From Kingdonia uniflora (lineage: Eukaryota; Streptophyta; Magnoliopsida; Ranunculales; Circaeasteraceae), in assembly GCA_014058105.1 (NCBI GenBank), contig JACGCM010002789.1, forward strand, positions 62,001 through 126,000: a stretch of DNA of 64,000 nt. The letters are read 5' to 3'. Within the stretch, counting starts at the first letter, position 1, and each line of letters opens with the position of its first letter. The notes under the pieces were generated by a model, which saw nothing but the letters and a program-made list of their open reading frames with translations, was not told the origin of the DNA and did not search any database. Shown here piece by piece: positions 54,250 through 64,000 of this stretch. The translations under genes and the position numbers were made by a program.

Positions 54250-55530
54250 TTATAGCTTTCTTCGACTCATTTAAGTTTGCTTCGAGTATGGCCACTGTCG
54301 ATGTTATTGACTTCGATTAGGAAGAGTTGAAAGATAAGTACCTTGGCCGGGTTAGTATTCGGAGTGGGTTGGGGATTAAGGTACGACTCATCGAGATAGC
54401 TAGGAAGGTCGGCAATATATTGGTATAGTCGATCGGCTTTAAGAATCATTTGAAGTGAATGCTACAAAGCGTAACACTTGTTTGTAGGGTGGCAATTGTA
54501 TTTGTAGTTTTGACAGTAAGCTCATCCGTTCAGACTTCAATGGGTGATATGTAAAGCTTTCGAGCATTTCAGTGGGTGATTTGTAGAAGTTGAAAAGGGC
54601 ATCGACTTGGACCTCGCAATATTTATTAAAGGTGAAATGGGAGATGAAAAGATTTGAAAGTAGTTCAAAACTTTGAATAGAGCCATTAGGGAGGTTGTGG
54701 TTCCATTTGAGAGGGCTGTCAATGTGACTGATAGGGAACATACGATACAAGATGTGATCGACTGAAGAATGCAGGCTGAGATCATTTTAAAACTCGAGGA
54801 CATGAGATTGTGGGTCAATATTACAATATTTATAGATTTTTGGGGTATAGATCTTTGGAGGCACCTTGACGGCGAGGAGCTTTGGGCAAATGGGGTTATT
54901 TAATTAACTCCATAAGTTTAGGGCGGTATAAATTTTTTGGTCGAGCTCTGGTTATGAGAGGTAAGCAGGTCGAGGGGGAGAACGCTGGGGTCGAGGTTGT
55001 TAAAGCCACGAGTTAGGGGTGTGTTTGGTGCTGCATTCTCTGAGGCGCTCCCGAGCAGGGTTCTATGTGGGGTATCGAGAAGTGCAAAGGGTTGAGTCGA
55101 ATGAATCCTCCGTAATGGGGACACCAAGATGGATAGATCCGGTGGGTATGGTCGTGGGGGTACCCTCGGTACCAAGGTTGACCGGCGGGACCTCGAGTTG
55201 GGGGTGGGGCCTGAGTCGTGGGCGGGCCATGACGTACGATGGTGCGGGTACCTGAGAACGTATAGGAGCGTCTTGGGTTTGAACATGTTGAAGTTCATGA
55301 ACTGTATGACACAGTTCATCCAGTGCGCGATGTTATCTGTCATTATCATCTAAATGACGTTGCCGTTCCACCTCAAGTTCTTGACGTTTATCCTCACGCT
55401 CGATATGTAACTGGTTATTGTGGCGCTCCTCGGCTTAAGCAAATTACGGGTTAATGAGAGCAACTTGGGCTGATATGCCTTTGGCGGAGTTGCCGACAAT
55501 GGCAGAAGTTGAACGAAGGGTCAGGGCCAT
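54250..55530 (-). pseudogene. gag of element D
   Basis: The start is the minus-strand ATG at 55530 (MALTLRSTSAIVGNSAKGIS). The capsid core is at 54750-54440 (NGSIQSFELLSNLFISHFTF, NKYCEVQVDALFNFYKSPTE, MLESFTYHPLK), parallel to C. The C-terminal part ends YIADLPSYLDESYLNPQPTP and EVNNIDSGHTRSK, both also in C. Confidence 0.78.
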
Positions 55531-55577
55531 TGAGTATGGCTGTAAGGGGAAAGAAAAAGGGGATTGGAAAGGGTGGG

Positions 55578-55598
55578 TATGGCACAGACGACGCCCAA
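55578..55598 (-). other. Primer binding site of element D
   Basis: On the minus strand TTGGGCGTCGTCTGTGCCAT, one to two changes from the TTGGCGCCGTCTGTG form. Confidence 0.6.
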
Positions 55599-56279
55599 TG
55601 TAGGTTTGCAATTTCATAGAGGGGATACTTTACTCTTACACCTTGAATCTTACCTTCGACTAGGGGTTTCGGCAAATATATAAAATAATAATAAACTAAA
55701 TTACTAAACAAACATACTTGCGTGGAGTTCATGAATTGGGGTTTTCCACGACCTCTAGTGAGGATTGTATAAATATTAACTTAGATGATAATTCGAGTTG
55801 AGAGAAGGTTACATGATACTCGAAGGTAGTGTTGGGAGGGTTTTAGGCAGATTTTTTCTAACCTCTCCACAATGTTTCCTCTTTTCTATTTATAGGAGAT
55901 AGAAAAGTGGTGAGTCACCATGTGAAGTCAGATTACATATATATATCCCTTGAGGGTAGCTATCTAGTAGAGTAGTCGATTTTTAAATTGTAGCTGTCTG
56001 ATAGCTTGTTTCCACTGTTCTGTCTGGTAAGGTGGCTATTAGGTGTGTCTGCCTTCGACAATGCATTACTATGGTCGAAGTCAGTCTGGAATTAATGTTG
56101 ACTAACTGTGTTTGGCTTCGGCTTCAACTTACTTTGATGGCAATTTTGAGAGTTCGATTAATCTCGGAAGGCTTCGTGGAATTTGACGTTACCTTGCTGA
56201 GCTTCTAGGCTCTTGGTAGCCTTCGATGTAGTTTTTGTGTATTTGACTAGTACTGAAAGGCTGTGAGTAGGCTACTACA
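55599..56279 (-). repeat. 5' LTR of element D
   Basis: TGTAGGTTTGCAATTTCATA to GGCTACTACA. The minus-strand promoter box CTCCTATAAATAG is at about 55891-55903. The motif CCACGACCTCTAGTGAGG lies at 55746-55763. Confidence 0.88.
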
Positions 56280-56284
56280 ATGAT

Positions 56285-57300
56285 TATGGAGGAAGCTAGC
56301 CTACCTGAGTAGCCATTAGCTGATTTTAGCTATTGGGTCACCTTTGGGTCTCCCCCACAACGGTCTGAGGATGGGTCTAGGAGGGTTAATACTCTTAACT
56401 GAGTCAAACTCCTATTATAAATTTCCTTCCTTAAGACCCTATAGACATAAGAGTACACCTTTCTATGAAGAGGTACACCTAGAAACCTAGAAAGTCCATT
56501 TCTACAGAGGTCTGAGGGACCTAGAAACCTAGAAAGTCCTTTTCTACAAAGGTCTGAGGGAGTGACTAGAAAAATTAAGGCTCTTAAGTGAGACTAGTTC
56601 CCATTCCTAGCCCCCTCCAAAGGACTAACGAGGGATATGGGTAGGCATCTTACAGAGTGTGCACCTGGAGGATTAGTCGGGCCTCAACCTCTTCTAATTG
56701 AGAGACTAGAGTAGACGGTGTTCTTTGAAGACCAGCCATGTCTTAGCTTACTCAGTTGGAAGGTAGTGGTGTGAGTCCTTATTAAGATTATATCCGAGGA
56801 CCCATGTGGGCTGTAAGAAGGGTCTAAAGCCTTAAAAGCGGTAGGACACTAACAACATCAACTTGGGAATAACAAGGTCCTAGAGCTTAATAAGCTTAGG
56901 ACTGAGTTGTCCATTTCTCACTAGATTAACTATTAACAGTGTGGCTTTACCCCTAATAAAGAAGGTTTGAACTATCCTGAATAAGGAGGGTCCTGACTCA
57001 GGATAGTTGTAAGTACTGGCCCCTCAGAAGGGTACTCAAAGAGAGAGCTTGGGAAGGAAACCCCTCATGTAGATCTAGATAAGAAAGGCTCATGTAGAGG
57101 GTGCAAATCCCAAAGTCATAATTTCTCTTATAGAATATTCCTCTCCTCTTCAAATGATCTCCGCACATCTCCAGCAAACAACAAAAAACACTCATTTACA
57201 AATTGAAGAACCGACACTGATCCCCTGCATGGTTTGACCCCGCTTACTGACATACTACATCAGTAATGAGAATTTATTCAAGCAGAAGTTCCAGGGCATC
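56285..57300. other. Unassigned sequence, possible LTR 3' end with primer-site-like bases
   Basis: It has no ORF. Near 57297 the bases CATCAATTGGTGCCATTACA then ATCGGGGAAC read like an LTR end (CA) followed by a gypsy primer site (ATTGGTGCC...). They are preceded by CCTGCATGGTTTGACCCCGC, also LTR-like. No partner LTR or internal genes follow, so this would be a remnant. It contains the 42-bp duplication listed separately. Confidence 0.3.
56478..56561. repeat. Tandem duplication, 42 bp x 2
   Basis: CCTAGAAACCTAGAAAGTCC followed by (A/T)TTTCTACA(G/A)AGGTCTG and AGGGA occurs at 56478-56519 and 56520-56561, with two mismatches seen. Confidence 0.85.
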
Positions 57301-57878
57301 AATTGGTGCCATTACAATCGGGGAACAGAAGTTGAGTTCACGGTTCAAGCTTTGTTTAAGCATCAACTCCCAACCATGGAGCCTTTTTACGGTAACTTTA
57401 ATTTTTCAAGTGAACTTTAATAATTTATATATGAAAAAAAAGAAAAAGAAAAATAGTATAACTTTAGTTTAGTTTTCTTTTATTGGCATTGGCTTAGTTG
57501 ATTGTTTAAATTCCGCACTGCTTAGTAAATGCAGTAACAAAAATTATTGCTTTACCCTGCTGAGGGAATTCTTGTAAGGGACCCACAACCTGTGGGACCA
57601 CTCAATAAGGATATATTAAAGTTAAATCACACAGATTTCAATAACTATCACCATTATCCTTAATTAATAAAAACTTAAAAAATAGTAAAATATTTTCATG
57701 GGATTTCATCACCTGCGGAACTAGGAGATACTGGACACGGGTATCAACCACAGATTTATGGGACACTTAAATAAATGTTTCTAATTGCTGATAACACTTG
57801 TAACATCACCGAAACTAGGTGTTGGTGACTAAAAATGTGACTTATCTACGGCCTGTGGCACCCCTATGATTCAATACT
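57301..57878. other. A+T-rich spacer
   Basis: Repeated short words such as CCACAACCTGTGGG (about 57583) and ACGGCCTGTGGCACC (about 57848) recall the subterminal repeats of CACTA elements. No gene. Confidence 0.4.
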
Positions 57879-57945
57879 TACTACACCAAGATATCAAAAT
57901 TGCCACAGTCTATTTTTTACTTTGCCACGAATATATTCCATGGTA
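57879..57945 (+). repeat. CACTA-like terminus (decayed)
   Basis: TACTACACCAAG then AAAATTGCCACAGTCTA and TTTGCCACG. It aligns with the cleaner copy at 60927 (CACTACACCAAAATT..., ATTACCACGGTCTA, TTTGCCATGG). Both are in the same orientation. Confidence 0.45.
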
Positions 57946-58729
57946 TCCTTGATATAGAGTTTTTCCATAGAAAATAGCCTTCCTGTCCGTGGTAAATTTG
58001 ATTTTTCCATTCCCTCATGGCTTCTTCTATTGCTGGAGCTTGTAACTTAGATGAGATCAAAACTAGAGAGTTTCCCCATGCAATTTAATTATTTAAAACT
58101 ATACATCTTGATCTAAAGTAAACCCCAAAATCTGGATCTGAAACATTTAAATTTGAGAGTGGGAGAGTTGCTGCAAGAGATCTTACTTGTATTTTCATGG
58201 ATTCAATAAGCTTAAAGGTATGGTTAATTTCCATCAATCTACTTCTCTATCATCTCTAATTTTATGCATTTTGTTTGATTTACAATTTGGGCATCTATTA
58301 ATCCAAGTTTAATTTATTGTTTCTGGGAGACACGGTGATGGAATGATTAATGGGTTCTATCATTTTAAGTACATTTGGGGCATCAGGGTATGTTTTAAGA
58401 CTTACGGATTTTGGTTCTATGGAAAATTTTGATTGTGAATTTCAAGGAAGCCCCCATATTTGTTGATTTGTTGTATTTACTTATACCCTTTATAATGGTA
58501 AACAATAATTCTCTCCAATTTCTAGAAGGCAAAAGCCCTAAATATGCAAGCCACTATTTTTAAACACGCTAATAAATTATGAGAGAGCTTTTAAAAGAGC
58601 AACTAGCTAGCTGATAAGTGTCATAAGATATATGTAATTAGAAGCTGATATACTTAGGAGTACTATAGGTAATCTTTCATTTGTTTATTTCTTTTCAAGT
58701 AATAGTACTACCAGTGAGGGTCTAGGGGA
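57946..58729. other. Spacer
   Basis: An ATG at 58016 opens MASSIAGACNLDEIKTREFP, then a stop. It may be the start of the LINE ORF1 or of a host gene, but I cannot support either. Otherwise A+T-rich DNA. Confidence 0.35.
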
Positions 58730-58779
58730 AGATGCTTAAGGATCGATCAGGCTACTCACATGTTAACATGATCTAGATC

Positions 58780-59364
58780 AGCAAGGGTCTGCATTGAGAT
58801 GGAAATTCTAGGGATTTGCCTCAATTTTTAAGGATAGCTTATTTGAAGGTCTCGTGTTTCTGGCAGGAAGCGTTGTTTGATAGCCCTTTATTGTCATGTG
58901 TGCTTCCATTAGGGACATGATTACTCAGCTTGCGCGAGGGTTAAGGGGCAGGACTTGCTCAAATCAATACAAAGGAGAGAGAACATCTCAAAGTAGAGCC
59001 TGTCCTAGTTAACCGAGGGCAAAGAAAATATGTTCTAAGTGGAAGGATGATGCATTGGACAGGGGAGGAGGTGAAGATTCCAAAAATGCATGATGATGAG
59101 CAAGAAGTTTATGAACACCCCGTGGTGGTGCTGAATGCCAATCAAAAATTTTCTTTGGATGCAGAGGATTTACATTTTTTTGAAGCTATGGATCTCAATA
59201 AAGGCTATGTGAGGGTTCACAGGATGGTGAGGACTCCTCTGGTGGAGAATAAGCTGAATTATTCCAAGGTTTACAAATCAGCTGAAGCTCAAAATAGTGA
59301 GAACTATGACCTCAATATGTTTGAGGCCTTTATGATGACCAAACAGGTAGATATGACACTATAA
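58780..59364 (+). pseudogene. LINE ORF1 C-terminal part
   Basis: ARVCIEMEI, a broken stretch, then CHVCFH-stop-GHDYSACARVKG: a CX2CX4HX4C knuckle with a stop at its sixth position. The open frame 59047-59364 (MMHWTGEEVKIPKMHDDEQE, acidic, no domain) would be the variable tail of ORF1. Alternatively this last frame is an unrelated small gene, but its place favours the LINE. Confidence 0.5.
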
Positions 59365-59519
59365 AGTGCTTGGGGAAAAGTACTGCGAATGATGTGGGTA
59401 CAGCTAAGGAACAGATGGATTACAAGAGGAAGTAGACTATAAAAGCTACATTGAACTTCCTCAGGCAATGGTAGAAGCAAACCTGTTTCTAGGTCTTCAA
59501 GTTTTATTAAATAGTTTAA

Positions 59520-59650
59520 ATGTCTCATAAGCTGATATTATGGATGTTAGGGGTATTGGGAACAATAAGACATTGGGTAATGTTAAAAAATTTATTAGAG
59601 AGAATAAAATCAAGTAATTGTATTATCAGACATTGTATTTAGGTCAGTTA
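59520..59650 (+). pseudogene. LINE ORF2 endonuclease start (remnant)
   Basis: IMDVRGIGNNKTLGNVKKFI then RENKIK-stop. It corresponds to the W-N-V-R-G-I-G...L-K-K-x-I-x-E-x-K-I opening of plant LINE endonucleases, with Trp-Asn changed to Met-Asp. Similarity ends after about 40 codons. Confidence 0.6.
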
Positions 59651-59660
59651 ATCCCCTCAT

Positions 59661-60926
59661 ATATCCCTTTCTGGTGTACTTAATCTTTCTTCTTCACCAC
59701 CATTCTCAAATCTCGTTCTCTTAATTAATACCATATCAGTTTTAACTTAGTAAACAAGATTAAAAAAATAAAATGGTTATTACTAGTATAGGATGGGTTG
59801 TGTAAAAATCCTTCTCACTAGCTGTACACATTTAGGCAAATTAGTAATACCATATCACTAGATAGTTGTACTCACTATTCGAAATTAAGTTCAGCGGTGT
59901 TAACCCGTAACAATAAATTTTGATCTCTCTCTCTCTCTCTATGTCTACCTCTGTAATTGTTTATATTTTCTCTGTGTGTAACTAGCACACCTTATTGATG
60001 GAATTATATTTGCCACTTTTATCATACCATGTACTATATTGAAATCTAAAATATGGCAGGCCTTGAGTTACAAGCAAAAGGTAAATTTAGAATCCCTGGG
60101 GAACTAACACTAAACGATGAATCTACATCAATAAGAGTGAACTGAAAGCATTGGGCCTAGACAACCTTCCACTACATCACATGTTTGAACTTAATATAAG
60201 CATATATGCTCTAATTCTCAAGTTTTCATCATTTGTATTCTTTTGTTAAGTTTATTTCTTTACTTTTAATGTGTAAAAATGTATTGGGTATAAAAATTAT
60301 CGCAGGAGGTTGATCTTGAAATTTATTAATTGTGTATCTAATAGATCAGGATTCTATGTTCGTTGGGGTTGGGGCCTTAGTTTATGCATGGCTGTTAGGG
60401 TTACTTTATAAAAAAAGAGTGAGATGCATGTATGGTTTTGATTGGTACCAAGGAAAATGGGTTAAGGTCTTGATTTGATATACGTTGTTGTTTCCTTTCT
60501 TCAAATCTTAGAATGTTGAATTTCTTGGTATTGACTTTGGAATCCTGAGGGCAAATTTTTTGGGTATAGAATGGATATTAAGGTTTTAAAGACATCCAAA
60601 TATGTCTTCCAAAATCAGTTCTAGTGATGAGATTGGCTTATTATGACAATAGAAAATGGCTCACATTTTGGGTTCGGTTTGCTATAACAATGCCCTTTGA
60701 ATATATATCTGAGCCACTATTGAAATGGTAATTCTTGCTTAGTTTATTATGGGGCCAACTGCTACATTGGATCATTGTGACATGCAGTGAAATTTTTGTT
60801 AATCTTGGATTTACTTAGTTAGAATCCATGTTTTAATGTAGTATATTACCCGCTTGCCTTCTATGAAAAGACTTTTGTTCTGATAATTTGGTAATTTAAC
60901 TTGTGTTTGCATAACATTAGGATTCA
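59661..60926. other. Spacer
   Basis: A short (TC)n microsatellite at 59924-59940. Otherwise A+T-rich single-copy-like sequence without a supported gene. Confidence 0.5.
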
Positions 60927-61030
60927 CACTACACCAAAATTGTGAAATTACCACGGTCTACTTTAGAGATTTGCCATGGATTTTATCTATAGTACAATTG
61001 AAACAGACATATCCCGTAGCAAATTGGTGA
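60927..61030 (+). repeat. CACTA-like terminus
   Basis: CACTACACCAAAATTGTGAA then ATTACCACGGTCTACTT and TTTGCCATGG, with CCCGTAGCAAATTGG further in. CACTA-superfamily (En/Spm) ends in plants begin CACTACA/CACTACACCAAAA and carry short subterminal repeats of this kind. I found no matching inverted end (TTTTGGTGTAGTG) to the right inside the window. Confidence 0.5.
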
Positions 61031-63210
61031 AGTATCACTGGTTATTCTAATTTTATCTACCTCAACTTAAAAGGACTCTAAAAAAGAACACAATTAACTT
61101 TTGTAGCCACTCTTGGAAAAAATAATCTTGAGGTTTCCATACAAACTCCTTGATTTTAAGAATTCTCAAATGATTTTCTAAAATAGGGTTTCTCAAATTA
61201 TGAAGATCTTCTGCTTCCCCAATTGATTATTAGTCTACTTGGTCTGCAAGTAAATCTTTGGTCTCAAACCCAAAGTGTGTGTCTCTCTCAAAATCTCAGT
61301 GCTTTTTTTCTTCTCTATAATCAAGTCATTTTACTGAGATTGATACATACTTCCTAGATTATTTGAGGTTTCCAGTGAGTGTGACACAATTTGAACCATT
61401 TCCCCTAATTTTTTCACGAATTAGTAGAGATTGGTTGTAATTTTGAAAAATTCATGATCTCAGATATCAACATTAACTTGTTTTTTATTTGTGAGCTTTG
61501 TTGAAGTTACGGTTTTGAGAGGTAATTTCAGGAAAAATCAATTTCTTTAGCTGATAATTGTGGTAAATATAAGCAAATATTTGATGATTACTTATAAACA
61601 ATCATTTCTTAGATCCAGAAAGGTTAGATTTTTGTTGTTATTTGATTTGTTTCTCGTATTTTTCCCTTATGGAAAATTTCGCTTGTAGTGTTTACTTTTT
61701 TTTCATGTATTAGCTAGTTTATCAAGCTTGTAAGATCCTTGCCAACTTTATTTTCTTACTTAGGATAAAAATTAGGCGAAATTTGAAAGATTTGTCATGT
61801 TTTAAGCTGAAAAAATTGTTCTCTGCTTCAGTTTTACGAGTTTATTTCAGTTCAATTTGGCTTAATTATTTTGAGAGTTTGATATATATTTTTTCGTCAT
61901 ATCTGATTTTTACAGTAAAATTTTTAGACAGTTTGCTTTAATATTTAAGGAGTTTAGCTTAAAAGAATTTTGTGATGAAATGAGTTTCTGGAAAAATTCA
62001 GGTTGCTCGATATATGCATGTGCTTATAGTGATATTCCATTTAGACTATTTTAGCATCATGTGCTTATAGTGATATTTCATTTAAATTATTTTAGCATCA
62101 ATTATCTATTACAGATGTATTTTAAACCATCATCTGTGGCATCGGTATAATGCCCTTTCCCACAGTCTACCTGTTTTTTTATTTCACGAGTTAGCCATTA
62201 ATATTTAGTGTCTAGTCGTTGTACTGGTTCACACTAAATTCTTCTGTCAAGTACTTGCAACATCATTGAAATGATCAAACCACATTTGGATTTATATGTG
62301 ATACATGTCAAGCTAGCTTTAGATTGATATTATCTATAATTGCGGATACTAGCAGAATCTGGTGATGGGAAGATGATAATTACAAATCTTCAGGTATTTC
62401 CTATTTTCTTCACGGCATAGAGGGAAAAAATATCTTATATCCTTAATGAAACTTACAACAAATTTGATGCATTGATGAATTTTCTTCTTTCTCATAGCTG
62501 CAAAATACTGATTTGAGTTTTGCAGAAAACCCCAAAAGACAAGAAAGAAAATTTAGTAATCCATGCACCGGTATATAAGGTATTTTCTCTTTAATTAAGT
62601 ATTCATGCCTAGATTAATTGATTATTAGGATTAGGGGTGATATGAAAAGTACCTACGTTTGCCATCCTGAATGTCGTCATGGTAGCCGAAGTGAAGATCA
62701 TTTAAAGGATTCCTTTTTTTGTTTTCTGAAGATGAATTTCTAACTGTGGTGATCATTCTCATAAAATACACTTCCCACTTAGATTTATGGCTATTACCAT
62801 CTATATATTCAAAGTTAATTGGTATTTTCTTTAAAATATCAGTCGTTAACTTGAAACTTGAAAATGAACAGGTAATAGCAGGTGTTATGCACTTGCTTAA
62901 TCTACAAATTCCTCCTTACGTCCATGTCGATTTCTTCTAAGTCTGTATTCAGAAAATTTCCAAAAGCACAGGTATTTTACCTTTCAATTTTTCTTACTAG
63001 TTTTGATAAATACACAAAATCTAATAGTCCGATACATGCATGTCTGATGATTTTCCCTACCCTGTCAACCAACCCTTAAAATAAAGATCATATTGCTTCC
63101 AAATGACTAACCCTTACTTGCATGTGACGGTTGAGAAGGTTTTCATGTCTGTATAGAGTGTCGGTACAATAGTTATAACAAGTTATGATCCCTATCTGGA
63201 GGACAATTTA
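61031..63210. other. Spacer, possibly the interior of a CACTA-like element
   Basis: The words CCCACAGTCTACCTG (about 62160) and ATCTGTGGCATCGG (about 62132) repeat the subterminal words. Exon-like pieces with good splice sites occur (AAAATGAACAG/GTAATAGCAGG at about 62872), but no protein is recognisable. The frame 62719-62940 has no motif. Confidence 0.4.
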
Positions 63211-63513
63211 TATCAGCAAAACAAAAGTTTGTTTTCACGTCTCCGGGGACGTTTGAAAGTTTTTGGTTCATGCCTTAATACTTTTTGTCGAAATATTTAA
63301 TACATTTCGTCTTTGGATCTTCTAGTTTTAGTATTGAGTTTCTTCGATTTTATAATCCCTATATCAGCAAAACAAAAGTTTATTTTCACATCTCTGGGGA
63401 CGCTTGAAATTTTTTGGTTCATGCCTTAATACTTTTCGTCGAAATATTTAATACTTTTCGTCTTTTGATCTTCTAGTTTTAGTATTGAGTTTCTTCGATT
63501 TTATAATCCCTAT
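63211..63513. repeat. Tandem duplication, period 151 bp
   Basis: The block from TATCAGCAAAACAAAAGTTT to TCTTCGATTTTATAATCCC at 63211-63361 is repeated at 63362-63513 with roughly ten differences (for example GTTTTCACGTCTCCGGGGAC against ATTTTCACATCTCTGGGGAC). Non-coding. Confidence 0.85.
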
Positions 63514-64000
63514 ATTATGTGAATTACAAAATCTATTTTATCAGGAGAAGGATAGTTGCTGGACATGGAAAAAGCCTTCACCACATATTAGAAAATCTAT
63601 AGATAATGGAAATCTGGATGATATTAAAAGTGCAAGAAGAGGAAGAAAATGAAGAATCTTTCTATGAGGTAAAAACTATTGAAAGGTTCTGTTATTACAT
63701 ATTTATATATGTTGTTCATGAAACATATCTTTATCACACATAATGCTAAAGTTTTTTCAAATATTTTGGATGGACATTTGTGCAGAATTCAGTTGTCTAA
63801 TTTATTGGAAAGTGATGACTCTGCCTCTTACGATCCCTTGTGCTCACAACTTTTGCATGCCTTTCTTGGAAGATGCATTTATAAGGCAAACTTTTGTAAG
63901 GGAAAAAACTTGTTATGGGAGTCGACAGCCTCTTCGAATGCAGAAAAATGTCATAAAGTGCCCTTCTTGCCCCACCGACATATCTCACTTCCTTCAAAAC
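63514..64000. other. Right edge, no supported gene
   Basis: A stretch at 63545-63668 (TTTTATCAG/GAGAAGG... to ...TATGAG/GTAAAAAC) looks like an exon with splice sites at both ends and a Glu-rich product. Every frame lacks a recognisable motif, and two have stops. Confidence 0.3.

Larger units (their letters stand above)
44469..56279 (-). mobile_element. Element D: Ty3/gypsy Tat-like retrotransposon, split by E
   Basis: The LTRs 44469-45161 and 55599-56279 align along their length (about 86% by eye). Flanks ATGAC (44464-44468) and ATGAT (56280-56284) match at four of five. The minus-strand order is 5' LTR, primer site, gag, protease, RT, RNase H, integrase. Integrase breaks off at 50665 where E starts. 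On the other side of E only the 3' end with antisense aORF1 remains. The integrase C-terminus, the array and all of aORF2's coding part are missing. Confidence 0.88.
58730..59660 (+). mobile_element. LINE remnant, ORF1 end and ORF2 start
   Basis: In plus orientation: an ORF1 tail with a zinc knuckle (58780-59364) is followed at 59538 by the first codons of an ORF2 endonuclease. This order is that of a plant LINE. Both ends are missing: no RT, and no poly-A tail in place. It is a different family from the LINE at 1-3370 (its ORF2 opens with a VRGIG type, not a WNCRG type). Confidence 0.6.

Noticed and set aside
62719..62940. 73-codon frame near the right edge
   Set aside because: Hydrophobic, no motif, no promoter or codon pattern; probably chance.

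Overview
The window is repeat-rich plant nuclear DNA, most likely from a flowering plant. It is A+T-rich, has no operons or bacterial signals, and is built almost entirely of decayed transposable elements. About 50 kb belongs to five LTR retrotransposons of the Ty3/gypsy Tat-like lineage, called A to E here. I saw no rRNA or tRNA gene and no intact host gene.

Layout. 1-3370: a minus-strand LINE, cut by the left edge. 3890-42173: element A (minus), closed by a perfect 5-bp target duplication (AGCAC) 38 kb apart. Inside A lies element B (7348-32005, minus), which entered A's antisense gene. Inside B lies element C (14289-26633, plus), and inside C's 3' LTR lies a solo LTR (25542-26163). 42226-42979: a broken host-type or DNA-transposon-type ORF that A split from its upstream region. 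44469-56279: element D (minus, imperfect duplication ATGAC/ATGAT), holding truncated element E (46640-50664, minus). 56285-64000: mixed sequence with a possible LTR end, two CACTA-like termini, a plus-strand LINE remnant and tandem duplications.

Each full-length LTR element runs LTR, primer site, gag, protease, RT, RNase H, integrase, a 3' region, LTR. All coding parts are broken by stops and frameshifts, and four of five RTs have lost the YxDD box. Paired LTRs differ at roughly one site in seven by eye, so the insertions are old.

The most interesting structure is the 3' region. On the strand opposite to gag-pol it carries a two-gene module: (i) a TATA box followed by a small gene (aORF1, about 70-107 codons) just inside the 3' LTR, and (ii) a large gene (aORF2) with an LPL-type domain resembling the 'putative gypsy type transposon' family and long coiled coils. 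aORF2 contains short GT-AG introns, one at an equivalent place in B and C. Between the end of aORF2 and the integrase end, A, B and C each carry an unrelated tandem array. Antisense ORFs are known in some Tat elements (for example Grande). The conserved promoters, the small upstream gene and the shared introns are what deserve attention here.
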